Below, piece after piece: positions 1 through 8,625 of a DNA stretch of 64,000 bases. The stretch covers positions 1-64,000 of the forward strand of contig JAUHYC010000008.1 in the NCBI GenBank assembly GCA_030426685.1. Direction: 5' to 3'. A program made the position numbers and the translations under genes. A model generated the notes under the pieces. That model was not told where the DNA came from. It made no database searches and worked only from the letters and a program-made list of their open reading frames with translations. This DNA comes from Alphaproteobacteria bacterium (lineage in GTDB: Bacteria > Pseudomonadota > Alphaproteobacteria > Rhodobacterales > Rhodobacteraceae). Each line of letters begins with the position of its first letter. Position 1 is the stretch's first letter.

Positions 1-110
1 CCCCCTTCGGCGGCATCAAAAACTCAGGAAACGGCGTCAAAGAAGGCGTCATCGAAGCCATCAAGTTCTTCACAAACCTCAAAACATACTCAATACCATG
101 GCCAAAATAA
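1..110 (+). CDS. phnY: Phosphonoacetaldehyde dehydrogenase, 3' end only (second phnY copy)
   Basis: The window opens inside this gene. The last 36 codons read [15 protein letters not shown] and on to IPWPK, then TAA at 108-110. They are identical, base for base, to the end of the complete phnY at 47239-48702, and the identity continues 17 bases past the stop. The product would be an NAD-dependent aldehyde dehydrogenase turning phosphonoacetaldehyde into phosphonoacetate. The rest of the gene lies to the left of the window, so its completeness cannot be judged. The next gene downstream is a pbfA-like PLP enzyme, which fits a second AEP-type phosphonate locus. Confidence 0.9.
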   Translation, partial: PFGGIKNSGNGVKEGVIEAIKFFTNLKTYSIPWPK

Positions 111-127
111 TATAACAGCATGGAACA
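1..127 (+). repeat. Direct repeat, left copy (phnY 3' end)
   Basis: Bases 1-127 match 48593-48719 exactly; the first mismatch is 128 (A) against 48720 (T). The left boundary cannot be seen because the repeat starts at the window edge. It covers the end of phnY and 17 bases of flank. Confidence 0.97.
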
Positions 128-194
128 ATCAGCCCCACAGATCGGCAGGCAATTGATTGGTTTTCAGCAGGCCGAAGTCAGAATCGAGGATCAA

Positions 195-1550
195 ATGTCA
201 GTGAGCATCACTCACACCGAAGGCGAATCCAACACCTCGGATGCCCGTAGATCGTGGCTGAAATCCTCGATTGGCCCACGATCAGAGCCGTTGTTGAAGC
301 GGGATACGGATGTATTCCTGCATCAAAGCCTGTCCAGTCCCTGCGTCAGCACGATCGCCAAAGCCGAAGGGATTTGGATAGAGGATATGGATGGCCGCCG
401 CTACATGGATTTTCATGGCAACTCGGTCCATCATATCGGGTATGGCCATCCGCGCCTGGTCGAGGCGATCAAAAAACAGCTGGACGAACTGCCCTTTGCA
501 CCCCGCCGGTTCACCAATGATCCGGCAGTGGAACTGGCCGAGAAGCTGGCTGAGATTGCACCCGGTGATCTTGGCAAGATGCTGTTCACCACGGGTGGGT
601 CAGATGCCAATGAGGTGGCTCTGAAAATCGCTCGTGCAGCAACAGGCCGGTTCAAGACCGTCAGCTTCTGGGATGCGTTCCACGGGGCGGGATTTGGCGC
701 GGCTTCGGTGGGGGGCGAGGCGACATTTCGCAGCCATATCGCCGGGCCTCTGCTGCCCGGGGCCGAGCATGTAGCACCATTTGCCTGTTATCGTTGTCCT
801 TACAACCACCCGGGGCCAGAAACCTGTGGTCTGGCTTGTGCCAAGATGGTCGAATTTGCACTGCAACGCGAGGGTGACGTGGCCGCCGTGATTGCCGAAC
901 CGATGCGGGCAGTTCCGTATGTGCCTCCTGCGGGGTTCTGGAAAGCGGTGCGCACGGCCTGCAATCGACACGGCGCATTGTTGATCATGGATGAAATTCC
1001 CACTGGTTTGGGCAAGACGGGCAAGATGTTTGCTTTCGAACATGATGAGATCGTGCCGGACATCGTGACCTTGGGCAAATCGCTGGGTGGGGGGATTCTG
1101 CCCATCGCGGCCTGCATTGCGCACCGCGATCTGGACGTCTGCGGTGATTTCGCCATCGGGCATTATACCCACGAAAAGAATCCCGTTACCGCGCGTGCGG
1201 CGCTGACCACGATTCAGATCATCGAAGATGAGGGGCTGGTGGACCGTGCCGCAGAGTTGGGAACCCACGCAATGGATCGGTTGGAAACCGAACTGGCGCA
1301 GGTCGGGATTGTGGGTGACATCCGGGGGCGCGGCCTGATGTTCGGGGTCGAGATCGTCAAAAGCCGCAGCACGCGCGAAGCTGACAATGCCTGCGCCGAG
1401 CGGATCTATTACGCCTGCCTGAACGCGGGGGTGAGTTTCAAGATCAGTCAGGGCTGTGTGTTGACGCTCTCGCCGCCGCTGACCATCTCACGAGAGGATC
1501 TGGATTGCGCGCTTGATGTCGTCATCGCGGCGATCCGGGATCAAAGTTGA
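195..1550 (+). CDS. pbfA: Class III aminotransferase-fold PLP enzyme, probable (R)-1-hydroxy-2-aminoethylphosphonate ammonia-lyase
   Basis: The protein has 451 residues from ATG 195, which is preceded by GAGGA at 186-190. An in-frame ATG at 120 lies inside the 127-bp repeat and has no good ribosome site. It is a fold-type I, class III aminotransferase: TTGGSDANEVA binds the PLP phosphate, MDEIPTGLGKTG is the signature region with Pro where Gln is more usual, and TLGKSLGGG carries the PLP lysine. A cysteine cluster, CYRCPYNHPGPETCGLACA, sits mid-protein. Members of this subfamily next to phnW/phnY genes are known as PbfA, which eliminates ammonia from (R)-1-hydroxy-AEP to give phosphonoacetaldehyde, the substrate of PhnY. 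The phnY copy directly upstream supports that reading. The alternative is an ordinary omega-aminotransferase or phospholyase. Confidence 0.7.
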   Translation: MSVSITHTEGESNTSDARRSWLKSSIGPRSEPLLKRDTDVFLHQSLSSPCVSTIAKAEGIWIEDMDGRRYMDFHGNSVHHIGYGHPRLVEAIKKQLDELPFAPRRFTNDPAVELAEKLAEIAPGDLGKMLFTTGGSDANEVALKIARAATGRFKTVSFWDAFHGAGFGAASVGGEATFRSHIAGPLLPGAEHVAPFACYRCPYNHPGPETCGLACAKMVEFALQREGDVAAVIAEPMRAVPYVPPAGFWKAVRTACNRHGALLIMDEIPTGLGKTGKMFAFEHDEIVPDIVTLGKSLGGGILPIAACIAHRDLDVCGDFAIGHYTHEKNPVTARAALTTIQIIEDEGLVDRAAELGTHAMDRLETELAQVGIVGDIRGRGLMFGVEIVKSRSTREADNACAERIYYACLNAGVSFKISQGCVLTLSPPLTISREDLDCALDVVIAAIRDQS

Positions 1551-2395
1551 CGCTATCCATCGCGCTGGTGGTTTTGTCCGCTGCGTTTCTACACGCGTTC
1601 TGGAACGCTGTGGTCAAGGGGGCAGGGGATAAAACCGTTACCCTGTCCATGATAGCGCTGGGTCACTGCGTTCCGGCGATGTTCGCGGTTTTCCTGGTCA
1701 CACCACCGGCGGCCGAGGCGATCCCTTACATGATCGCGTCGATTATGGTGCATTGGTGTTACTTTTATCTTCTGAATGTGGGCTACAGTACTGGCGATCT
1801 GAGCCTGATCTACCCCATTTCACGAGGATTGGCGCCTGTGCTGGTGGCTCTTATGGCACAGATTTTCATTGGTGAGAGGCTCTCGGTCTGGGCGTGGGCT
1901 GGCATCTTGTGCGTCTCTGCCGGGATACTGATGATTTCGCGAGGTGTCTGGTCGGGAGGGCTGTCACGCGCAGGCGTGTTTGCAGCCTGCGGGATTGGTG
2001 CGATCGTTGCCTTTTATACGGTCGTTGATGGGGTTGGTATTCGGGTCTCGGGCAGTGTGTCCGGCTACATCGCCTGGCTCTTTCTGGCCAAGATCCTGAT
2101 CGTGATCTTTGTGTTTGGCACTCGCTTCCCCCGGGTTCGGGCCACGCCCCCAAAGGTACTGGCTCTGGGATTCGTCGGCGGGCTGGTATCGGGTCTGGCC
2201 TATGCGCTGGTGCTGTACGCCAAATCCATCGCGCCGTTGGGGATCGTGTCGGCACTGCGCGAAACCTCAGTGATTTTTGCCGCCCTGCTGGGGGTAATCT
2301 GGTTCGGTGAAGGGCCAAGGTTGCGCCGCGTCCTTGCCGCGCTAGTGGTCGGGGCGGGTGTCGCTGTTATCGGGCTCTTTGGGGCAGCTGCGTAG
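1547..2395 (+). CDS. EamA/DMT-family transporter
   Basis: An inner-membrane protein of 282 residues with about ten hydrophobic segments arranged as two EamA repeats, the usual length for the drug/metabolite transporter superfamily. The start is TTG at 1547, overlapping the stop of the preceding gene by four bases (TTGA), so the two are translationally coupled. Coupling to the PbfA-like enzyme suggests that it moves an aminophosphonate or a product of it, but substrates of this family cannot be read from sequence. It ends close to the convergent LysR gene. Confidence 0.85.
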   Translation: MTLSIALVVLSAAFLHAFWNAVVKGAGDKTVTLSMIALGHCVPAMFAVFLVTPPAAEAIPYMIASIMVHWCYFYLLNVGYSTGDLSLIYPISRGLAPVLVALMAQIFIGERLSVWAWAGILCVSAGILMISRGVWSGGLSRAGVFAACGIGAIVAFYTVVDGVGIRVSGSVSGYIAWLFLAKILIVIFVFGTRFPRVRATPPKVLALGFVGGLVSGLAYALVLYAKSIAPLGIVSALRETSVIFAALLGVIWFGEGPRLRRVLAALVVGAGVAVIGLFGAAA

Positions 2396-2432
2396 CGCGG
2401 GTGGGTGTTCGGCGCGCCTGATTCTGAACCGA

Positions 2433-3299
2433 TCACTGAACGGTTTGACCGTCGGTTTCAGATAACCAGTCAAACAGCACTCTGGCACGATCCGATGCCT
2501 GATTGTGCAATACAACGTAGAAATCCAGCGGCGAAGATACGGTTTCGGGGATGAGTTTGACCAGCTTGCCCGACCTGACTAATTCGTCGGTGAGCCCCTC
2601 CCAACCCAGCACCGCGCCCATATCGTCCTGCGCCGCTTGCAGCGCGATGACATAGTTGTTGACACGATGCGCTGCTTTCAATTTCGCTGTATGCCCCAGC
2701 GCACGCAGCCATTCCTGCCAATCTGTCCAGCCGCTATCTGCCGCTTCCAAGTAGATGAGCGGGACATTCTCCATATCCGCAGCGGTTTCTACCCGGTGCT
2801 GTGCCGCAAATCGCGGGCTTCCCAGGGCCATAATCTGATCGTGAAACAGGGCGCGGCAAAGGCCTGAATCCCGGTTCATGTGACCGTAGTGAATGCTCAG
2901 GTCGCAATCCGTCGGACTGATGTCCTGATCGCTGACAATCTGCGCCACCGAGATGTGGGGGTGGCTTTTCCAGAATTGCGCCAGACGCGGTGTTAGCCAC
3001 AGTGAACTGACGGCCGTGGTAGATCGGATTGTCACGGATGTGCGCCCGTGCTGAGCCCGCAACTGGCCAATGGCTTCGTTTATCCCTTCGAAACCGCGTT
3101 GCAGAGCAACCAGAAGATAGGCGCCGCTTTCCGACAGTTCGACGCCGCGATGAAATCTGTGGAAAAGGGTACATCGTAACTCGTGCTCGAGGCTTTTGAT
3201 CTGATGGCTCACCGCCGCGGGGGTAACATTCAGTTCTTTCGCCGCCGCCTTGAAGCTGACATGGCGTGCGGCCGCTTCAAAGCTGATGAGCGAGGTCAT
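2433..3299 (-). CDS. LysR-family transcriptional regulator (GcvA-like)
   Basis: A regulator of 288 residues if started at the ATG at 3299. The N-terminal winged helix-turn-helix reads FEAAARHVSFKAAAKELNV then TPAAVSHQIKSLE, the GcvA-type LysR pattern. It is followed by a substrate-binding domain of two alpha/beta lobes. A TTG at 3329 would add ten residues (LPKRPYDIPP), similar to the proline-rich leaders of GcvA-like proteins, so the exact start is open. It is divergent from the DMGDH-like operon at 3563 and most probably controls it. The inducer would be a substrate or product of that pathway. Confidence 0.88.
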   Translation of the reverse strand: MTSLISFEAAARHVSFKAAAKELNVTPAAVSHQIKSLEHELRCTLFHRFHRGVELSESGAYLLVALQRGFEGINEAIGQLRAQHGRTSVTIRSTTAVSSLWLTPRLAQFWKSHPHISVAQIVSDQDISPTDCDLSIHYGHMNRDSGLCRALFHDQIMALGSPRFAAQHRVETAADMENVPLIYLEAADSGWTDWQEWLRALGHTAKLKAAHRVNNYVIALQAAQDDMGAVLGWEGLTDELVRSGKLVKLIPETVSSPLDFYVVLHNQASDRARVLFDWLSETDGQTVQ

Positions 3300-3384
3300 G
3301 GGGGGTATGTCGTAGGGGCGTTTGGGCAACTTGATCTCGTATAAAGACTGATGAGGCGATTTGTTTTGCAGGCGCAGAAAAGAA

Positions 3385-3415
3385 TTTAGGCTTACTTCAG
3401 TTAATCTAAGATGAG
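3385..3415. promoter_or_regulatory. Possible LysR operator in divergent intergenic region
   Basis: The stretch around 3388-3412 contains TTAGGCTTAC, then TTCAG, then TTAATCTAAG. The TTAG/CTAA arms form an interrupted inverted repeat of the T-N11-A type used by LysR proteins. It lies between the regulator and the operon it probably controls. The match is weak and rests on position as much as on sequence. Confidence 0.3.
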
Positions 3416-3562
3416 TTTTTTTGCAATTGCACAACCCGCCGGATGACCCAGAATGAGGCCGATTCACAACCCGCGTTGTGGAAGAGTGCCGGTCGATCCC
3501 CGTGCAGAACCGAAATCAGTGGCGGCGCCCGACGTTGCCAATGTGCCTTGAAGGAAAACAAG

Positions 3563-6016
3563 ATGAAATCACATGCCAAAGTCGTGGTTGTCGGAGGCGG
3601 ATGTGTCGGGGCCTCGATCCTCTATGGATTGACCGAACACGGATGCACCGACGCGGTGATGCTGGAACGCACGACGCTGACTTCGGGGTCGACCTGGCAC
3701 GCGGCGGGGTTGCTGGTGACTTTTGTCCGCTCGCACAACGTGTCGAAGATGACGATGGAAACCATTCGCATCTATACCGAAGTAGAAGAGAAAATGGGCA
3801 GCTCTGTCGGGTTGCGGAAAGTGGGCCAGCTGCGGGTGGCCAACTCCGAAAAACGATGGGATGAGTTCCAGTCCTATATCTCCATTGCTGAGGCTGCAGG
3901 GGTGCCCTGCAAGCTGCTGACGCCGGAAGAGATCGCAGAGGTGCACCCCCTACTGAACCAAAGCCCGGATATTCGGGGCGGTATTCTGCACACCGAGGAC
4001 GGATATGTGAACCCGGCTGATATCACCATGGCGCTGGCCAAACTGGCACGCGATGCCGGAGCGGCGGTGTACCAGAACACCGAGGCGCAGGCTTATGAAA
4101 AGCTGGATAATGGCCACTGGAAAGTGACCACAAATCAGGGTGAGATCACATGTGAACATCTGATCTTTGCCACCGGAAACTACGCTCGTGAAAATGCGCG
4201 CCGTGTGGGGCTGGACCTGCCCTGTATCCCGATCGTTCACCAATACTGGACGACCGAAACTGTGCCGCTGTTGAAAGAGCGTCGCGCGCAGGGCCTGCCG
4301 GAATTCCCGATCCTGCGGGATGAGGATTATGGCGCCTATCTGCGCGAAGATGTGGGCGGCATCCAGTTCGGGCCCTACGAATTCACCAAGGACCTGAAGC
4401 TGTTTGCTGAGGATCGCGTTCCACCCGAATTCGGAGCCGATCTGCTGCCCGAGGATTTCGACGCTGTCGAGACCCAGTGGGAGCGTGCTATCGAACGGGT
4501 GCCAACACTGGGAGAGGTTGGTATCAAGGCCAACACCCGCGGTCCGTTCCAGATGACTCCCGACGAATTGCCTCTGGCCGGTCCCGCGCCGGGTCACGAG
4601 AACCTTTGGCTCGCCGAAGGTATGCCCGGCGGTATTCTGTGGGGCGGCACCGTCGGCAACCGTCTGGCCAAGTGGATTGTCAACGGCGATCCGGGCATGG
4701 ATATGTCGGAACTCGACCCGCGTCGTTTCTCGGATTACGCGTCCAAACGCTGGACTATGGACAAGGTGCGCGAGACCTGGGGAACCCACATGAATGCGCA
4801 TGTGCCGGGTGAAGACTTCCCCGATGCGCGTCCGATGAAAACCATGGGCTCCTATGATCTGTTGACAGCCCAAGGCGCAGTCTGGACCAGTTTCAACGGC
4901 TACGAATTCCCGCGCTGGTTTGCAAAGTCACCCGCGGAAGCGATCCCCGAACACAGCTTCCGCCGCACCGATCACATGGAGCGGGTGCAGGATGAGGTGC
5001 GCACCACCCGCGAAGAGGCTGGTTTTATCGAAATGTCACCGATGACCAAATTCACCGTGCGCGGACCGGGGGCGGCACAATGGTTGGACAACATCATGGC
5101 CAACAAACTGCCAAAGGTGGGCCGCATGACCCTGTCGCTGATGTTGAATGACAAGGGCGGCATGGATGCGGAATACACCGTCGTGCGCTACGCCGAGGAT
5201 GATTTCTATTTGATCTCAACCCCGAACTGGCGGGCCTATAACTGGGACCAGATGCAGCGTGTGCTGCCCAAAGATGGCTCAGTCATCATCGAAGACATCT
5301 CCGAGCAGCTGGGCGTGATCGCTCTGGCGGGACCCAACGCACGTGAGATCCTGCAACCGCTGACCGACAACGACCTGTCGAATGAGGCCTTCCCGTGGCT
5401 TTCGGCGCAGATGGGTGAGGTGGGCTATGCCAAAGGCGTGCATCTACTGCGCGTCTCTTATACCGGTGAACTGGGATGGGAACTGCATCACCCGGTTGGC
5501 TATAACCGCCACCTTGTCGACCTGCTGCTGAAGGCCGGGGTGAAACCCTTTGGACTTGAGGCACTGGAGTCGATGCGTCTTGAGAAATCCTATCGCGCCA
5601 TCAACCGTGAGATTTGCAAGGACATGACCCCGTACGAGGCTGATCTCGGTCGCTTCGTGGCTCTGACCGAAAAGATCGGTGGGCAGGTTTGTGAACGTGA
5701 TTTCATCGGCAAGACCGCCTTGCTGAAGCAGCAGGAAGAAGGTGGGTACAACCGGCTGGTCACGCTGAAACTGCCGTTCTGTGAGACCTCGGTGATGTTC
5801 GACGAGGGGGTCTATGCCGATGGCAAGCTGGTCGGGCGCGTCACTTCGGGCGGGTTCTCCTACTACTGCAACCACGACATTGCGATGGCGCTGGTGCCAC
5901 AGGACATGACTGCCGCTGGCACCAGAATGCAAGTGATGGTCCACAATGAAATGCGCGATGCAGAAGTGATCGACACCTGCGCCGTCGATCCCACCAGCGC
6001 CCGTGCGCGCGCCTGA
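3563..6016 (+). CDS. Dimethylglycine/sarcosine dehydrogenase-like FAD protein with aminomethyltransferase (GCV_T) domain
   Basis: The protein has 817 residues from ATG 3563, preceded by AAGGA at 3551. The N-terminal half is a DAO-type flavoprotein: the Rossmann motif VVVGGGCVGAS, then the TSGSTWHAAGL motif in which family members bind FAD covalently through the His. The C-terminal half (about residue 430 onward) is a folate-binding GCV_T and barrel domain, seen in MTKFTVRGPGAAQWLDNIM and SYTGELGWELH. Relatives oxidatively N-demethylate dimethylglycine or sarcosine in the cytosol and pass the one-carbon unit to tetrahydrofolate. Here it is the first gene of an operon with MttB-like and DpkA-like proteins, so the substrate may be an N-methylated imino or amino acid and not dimethylglycine. 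Confidence 0.85.
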   Translation: MKSHAKVVVVGGGCVGASILYGLTEHGCTDAVMLERTTLTSGSTWHAAGLLVTFVRSHNVSKMTMETIRIYTEVEEKMGSSVGLRKVGQLRVANSEKRWDEFQSYISIAEAAGVPCKLLTPEEIAEVHPLLNQSPDIRGGILHTEDGYVNPADITMALAKLARDAGAAVYQNTEAQAYEKLDNGHWKVTTNQGEITCEHLIFATGNYARENARRVGLDLPCIPIVHQYWTTETVPLLKERRAQGLPEFPILRDEDYGAYLREDVGGIQFGPYEFTKDLKLFAEDRVPPEFGADLLPEDFDAVETQWERAIERVPTLGEVGIKANTRGPFQMTPDELPLAGPAPGHENLWLAEGMPGGILWGGTVGNRLAKWIVNGDPGMDMSELDPRRFSDYASKRWTMDKVRETWGTHMNAHVPGEDFPDARPMKTMGSYDLLTAQGAVWTSFNGYEFPRWFAKSPAEAIPEHSFRRTDHMERVQDEVRTTREEAGFIEMSPMTKFTVRGPGAAQWLDNIMANKLPKVGRMTLSLMLNDKGGMDAEYTVVRYAEDDFYLISTPNWRAYNWDQMQRVLPKDGSVIIEDISEQLGVIALAGPNAREILQPLTDNDLSNEAFPWLSAQMGEVGYAKGVHLLRVSYTGELGWELHHPVGYNRHLVDLLLKAGVKPFGLEALESMRLEKSYRAINREICKDMTPYEADLGRFVALTEKIGGQVCERDFIGKTALLKQQEEGGYNRLVTLKLPFCETSVMFDEGVYADGKLVGRVTSGGFSYYCNHDIAMALVPQDMTAAGTRMQVMVHNEMRDAEVIDTCAVDPTSARARA

Positions 6017-6031
6017 TCCGGAGGATTTGAA

Positions 6032-7552
6032 ATGGCTGAAGTAAGAGCACGCGCAGGTCGCTCTGGTGGTCGCGCGGCGCGCGTTCAGGCGCGCACAAAT
6101 CCGCCCCCAGTCTATCTGTCGACGCTGAACCGAAAGATCGGTCCGATTGATCTGCTCGGCCCCGAAGGGGCTGAGAAAATCCACAACGCGGCGATGACGA
6201 TCCTGGAAACCACCGGGATCGAGTTCCGTGACCCTGTGGCGCTGGCTGACTGGAAAGCCTATGGGGCCGATGTTCAGGACCAGCGGGTGCGCATCGGCCG
6301 TGACATGCTGATGGATTTGATTTCGGCGGTGCCGTCGGAATGGGCATATGCCGCGCGCAACCCGGAGAGGTCGCTACGGGTTGGCAATCGACACTCCGTC
6401 TTTGCCAACGCGTATGGTGCGCCGTTTGTCTATGGGCTCGACGGTGTACGTCGACCGTCGATGCTGGAGGATGCGCATAACTTCTTCAAACTCAGCCAGA
6501 TGAGCCAGTCGATGATGGTGCCCGGCATCCTGCCGGTCGAACCGCAGGATGTACCTGTCCCGCAACGTCACCTGGAGCTGGTTCATGCCGCTCTGACGCT
6601 GACCGACAAACCGATCAAAGGTTCGGTCCTGTCGGAACAGGCGGCGCGGGATTCGGTTGAGATGACGCGCATCGTGTTCGGTGAAGAATTTGTCGACAAC
6701 AACGTGGTCATGGCGGCCTTGCTGAACTGCAATACCCCGCTGGTCTGGGACGAAACCATGCTGCAAAGCCTGCGCGTCTATGCCTCGGCCAACCAGCCCT
6801 GCCTGCTGTCGCCGTTTGTTCTGGCCGGGGCCAGCACACCCGCCAGCCCGCAGGGAGGCGTGGCGCTGCTGATTGCAGAAAGCCTTGCAGGCATGGCCTA
6901 TAGCCAGATCATCCGACGCGGTGCACCAATGGTACTGGGTGTGGCGATCATGGGCGTATCGATGAAGACTGGGGCGCCAATGATGGGCTCTCCTGAACCC
7001 GGCCTGATGAATCTTCTGGTGGGGCAAATGGCGCGGTTCTACGGCGTTCCATGGCGGACTTGCACCATGTGGACCGGATCGAAATCCCCGGATATGCAGG
7101 CTGCTTTCGACACTGCAAACACCATGTGGCCGGTGTTGCTGGGTGGGGCAAACTACATCGTGCACTCGGCAGGGTTCCTTGAGGGTGCATTGGGGGTCAG
7201 CTATGCGAAATGGGTGCAGGACGCGCTGCAGTTGGAAAACTTCCACCGGTTCTTCAGTGGCCTGCAAGAGGAAAACCTGGATGCGCTGCTGGGTGATATC
7301 GACAGGATCGGCCCCGGTGGGCATTTCCTCGGCACCGACCATACCCGCGAAAACCCGATGCATATGAATCACTTGCAAAATAACGACAGCTTTGAACAGT
7401 GGGAGGCTGAGGGCTCCAAGACGGCGGAAACTGTCGGAACGGAAGAGGCGGAGCGGATGCTGAGAACCTATGTTCAGCCGCCGATGCCAGACGACCAGCG
7501 CGGCGCATTGGACGAGTTTGTTGCAAAGAAACGTGCTGAATACAGCGTCTGA
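6032..7552 (+). CDS. MttB-family (trimethylamine methyltransferase-like) protein, non-pyrrolysine type
   Basis: A 506-residue TIM-barrel methyltransferase of the MttB superfamily, beginning 15 bases after the previous stop with GGAGG before the ATG. There is no in-frame amber codon, so it belongs to the large non-pyrrolysine branch whose studied members act on glycine betaine, proline betaine, carnitine and similar quaternary amines. Those enzymes normally hand the methyl group to a corrinoid protein, and no corrinoid protein or activase gene lies nearby. Pairing with a folate-dependent flavoprotein suggests sequential demethylation of a quaternary amine, but this is inference. The N-terminus (first about 30 residues) is basic and low-complexity. 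Confidence 0.85.
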   Translation: MAEVRARAGRSGGRAARVQARTNPPPVYLSTLNRKIGPIDLLGPEGAEKIHNAAMTILETTGIEFRDPVALADWKAYGADVQDQRVRIGRDMLMDLISAVPSEWAYAARNPERSLRVGNRHSVFANAYGAPFVYGLDGVRRPSMLEDAHNFFKLSQMSQSMMVPGILPVEPQDVPVPQRHLELVHAALTLTDKPIKGSVLSEQAARDSVEMTRIVFGEEFVDNNVVMAALLNCNTPLVWDETMLQSLRVYASANQPCLLSPFVLAGASTPASPQGGVALLIAESLAGMAYSQIIRRGAPMVLGVAIMGVSMKTGAPMMGSPEPGLMNLLVGQMARFYGVPWRTCTMWTGSKSPDMQAAFDTANTMWPVLLGGANYIVHSAGFLEGALGVSYAKWVQDALQLENFHRFFSGLQEENLDALLGDIDRIGPGGHFLGTDHTRENPMHMNHLQNNDSFEQWEAEGSKTAETVGTEEAERMLRTYVQPPMPDDQRGALDEFVAKKRAEYSV

Positions 7553-7611
7553 GCCGGGTAGCCAAAGGGGCGAAAGTGCCCCTTATAACCACATAAGGAC
7601 TGGAACTGCAA

Positions 7612-8625
7612 ATGACCGAGGTCTCGACGAAAACGCTCTCTCTCCAAGAGATAAGGAAATTGGCCAAGTCCGTTCTTGTGGCATCCGGCATGGATGACAG
7701 TAGTAGCGAATTGATTGCTGAGATTGTTACTAAATCCGAACGCGACGGACCGCATAGCCACGGGTTGCGGATGCTTCCGGTATATGTGCAGAGTTTTAGT
7801 TCGGGCTATGCCAACCCAACCGCCAGCCCAAAGGTTGAACGCATCGCACCCGGTGTTCTGCGGGGCGATGGTGACAACGGATATTACCAGATCGCTGCAT
7901 CGCTGGCGCTGGACGAGCTGGTTGCCATGGCCCGCGAAAACGGCATCGCGGCCTTTACCTGTGCCAATTGCCACCATCTGGCAGGTTTGCGCTTTGACAC
8001 AGAACCGCTGGCAGAAGCCGGATTGGTTGCGCTCGGCGTCGTGAACTCTTTGTCAATGGTGGTGCCGCAGGGTGGAGTGCGCCCTGTCTTTGGTACAAAT
8101 CCGATGTCTTTTGCCTGCCCGCGCGAAGGGGCCGAGCCAGTGGTGTGGGATCAGGCCTCGTCCATGGTGGCGCTGATGGACATAAGGATGGCCGCTGCCG
8201 AAGGTCATGATTTGCCCAGGCCAGCCGGTTTGGACACTGATGGGCAGCCCAGCACCGATCCCAACGCCATTCTGGAAACCCGCAGCCTGCTGCCCTTTGG
8301 TGAACATAAGGGCGCGGCGATTGCGTTTCTTGTCGAAATCCTCGGCGCAGCCCTGGCCGGAGGAACGCTGTCGGTCGACAATGTCGACCGCGAGGCACAC
8401 GGGGCTCTCAATATCAAAGGCGGCTCAACGCTGATCGCCATCGACCCGGCACGGTTCGGCAACGCCGCGTTCAACGACTACGTTCAGCGCGTGTGCGCCG
8501 AAATCGAAGGCAACGGGGCCGCCCGAATACCGGGCGATGGCCGGTTGAAACAACGTGCCAAATCAGAGGCCGAAGGTGTTCGCGTCAGTACCGAGTTGCT
8601 GTCGCAATTGGATGAACTGCTGTAG
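7612..8625 (+). CDS. Malate/L-lactate dehydrogenase-fold reductase, DpkA-like (piperideine/pyrroline-2-carboxylate reductase)
   Basis: A protein of 337 residues of the Ldh/YiaK superfamily, which uses NAD(P)H in a non-Rossmann fold. The segments SHGLRMLPVYVQSF, VFGTNPMSFACP and LLPFGEHKGAAIAFLVE closely resemble the Delta1-piperideine-2-carboxylate/Delta1-pyrroline-2-carboxylate reductase (DpkA) branch. That branch reduces cyclic imino acids to L-pipecolate or L-proline in the cytosol. As the third gene after DMGDH-like and MttB-like proteins, it suggests a pathway that strips methyl groups from a cyclic betaine and then handles the resulting imine. A malate, ureidoglycolate or other 2-oxoacid dehydrogenase remains possible. 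Confidence 0.75.
   Translation: MTEVSTKTLSLQEIRKLAKSVLVASGMDDSSSELIAEIVTKSERDGPHSHGLRMLPVYVQSFSSGYANPTASPKVERIAPGVLRGDGDNGYYQIAASLALDELVAMARENGIAAFTCANCHHLAGLRFDTEPLAEAGLVALGVVNSLSMVVPQGGVRPVFGTNPMSFACPREGAEPVVWDQASSMVALMDIRMAAAEGHDLPRPAGLDTDGQPSTDPNAILETRSLLPFGEHKGAAIAFLVEILGAALAGGTLSVDNVDREAHGALNIKGGSTLIAIDPARFGNAAFNDYVQRVCAEIEGNGAARIPGDGRLKQRAKSEAEGVRVSTELLSQLDELL

Noticed and set aside
120-194. N-terminal extension of the PbfA-like protein from ATG 120
   Set aside because: The ATG lies in the 127-base repeat with no ribosome site, and the added 25 residues are not conserved-looking; ATG 195 has GAGGA upstream.
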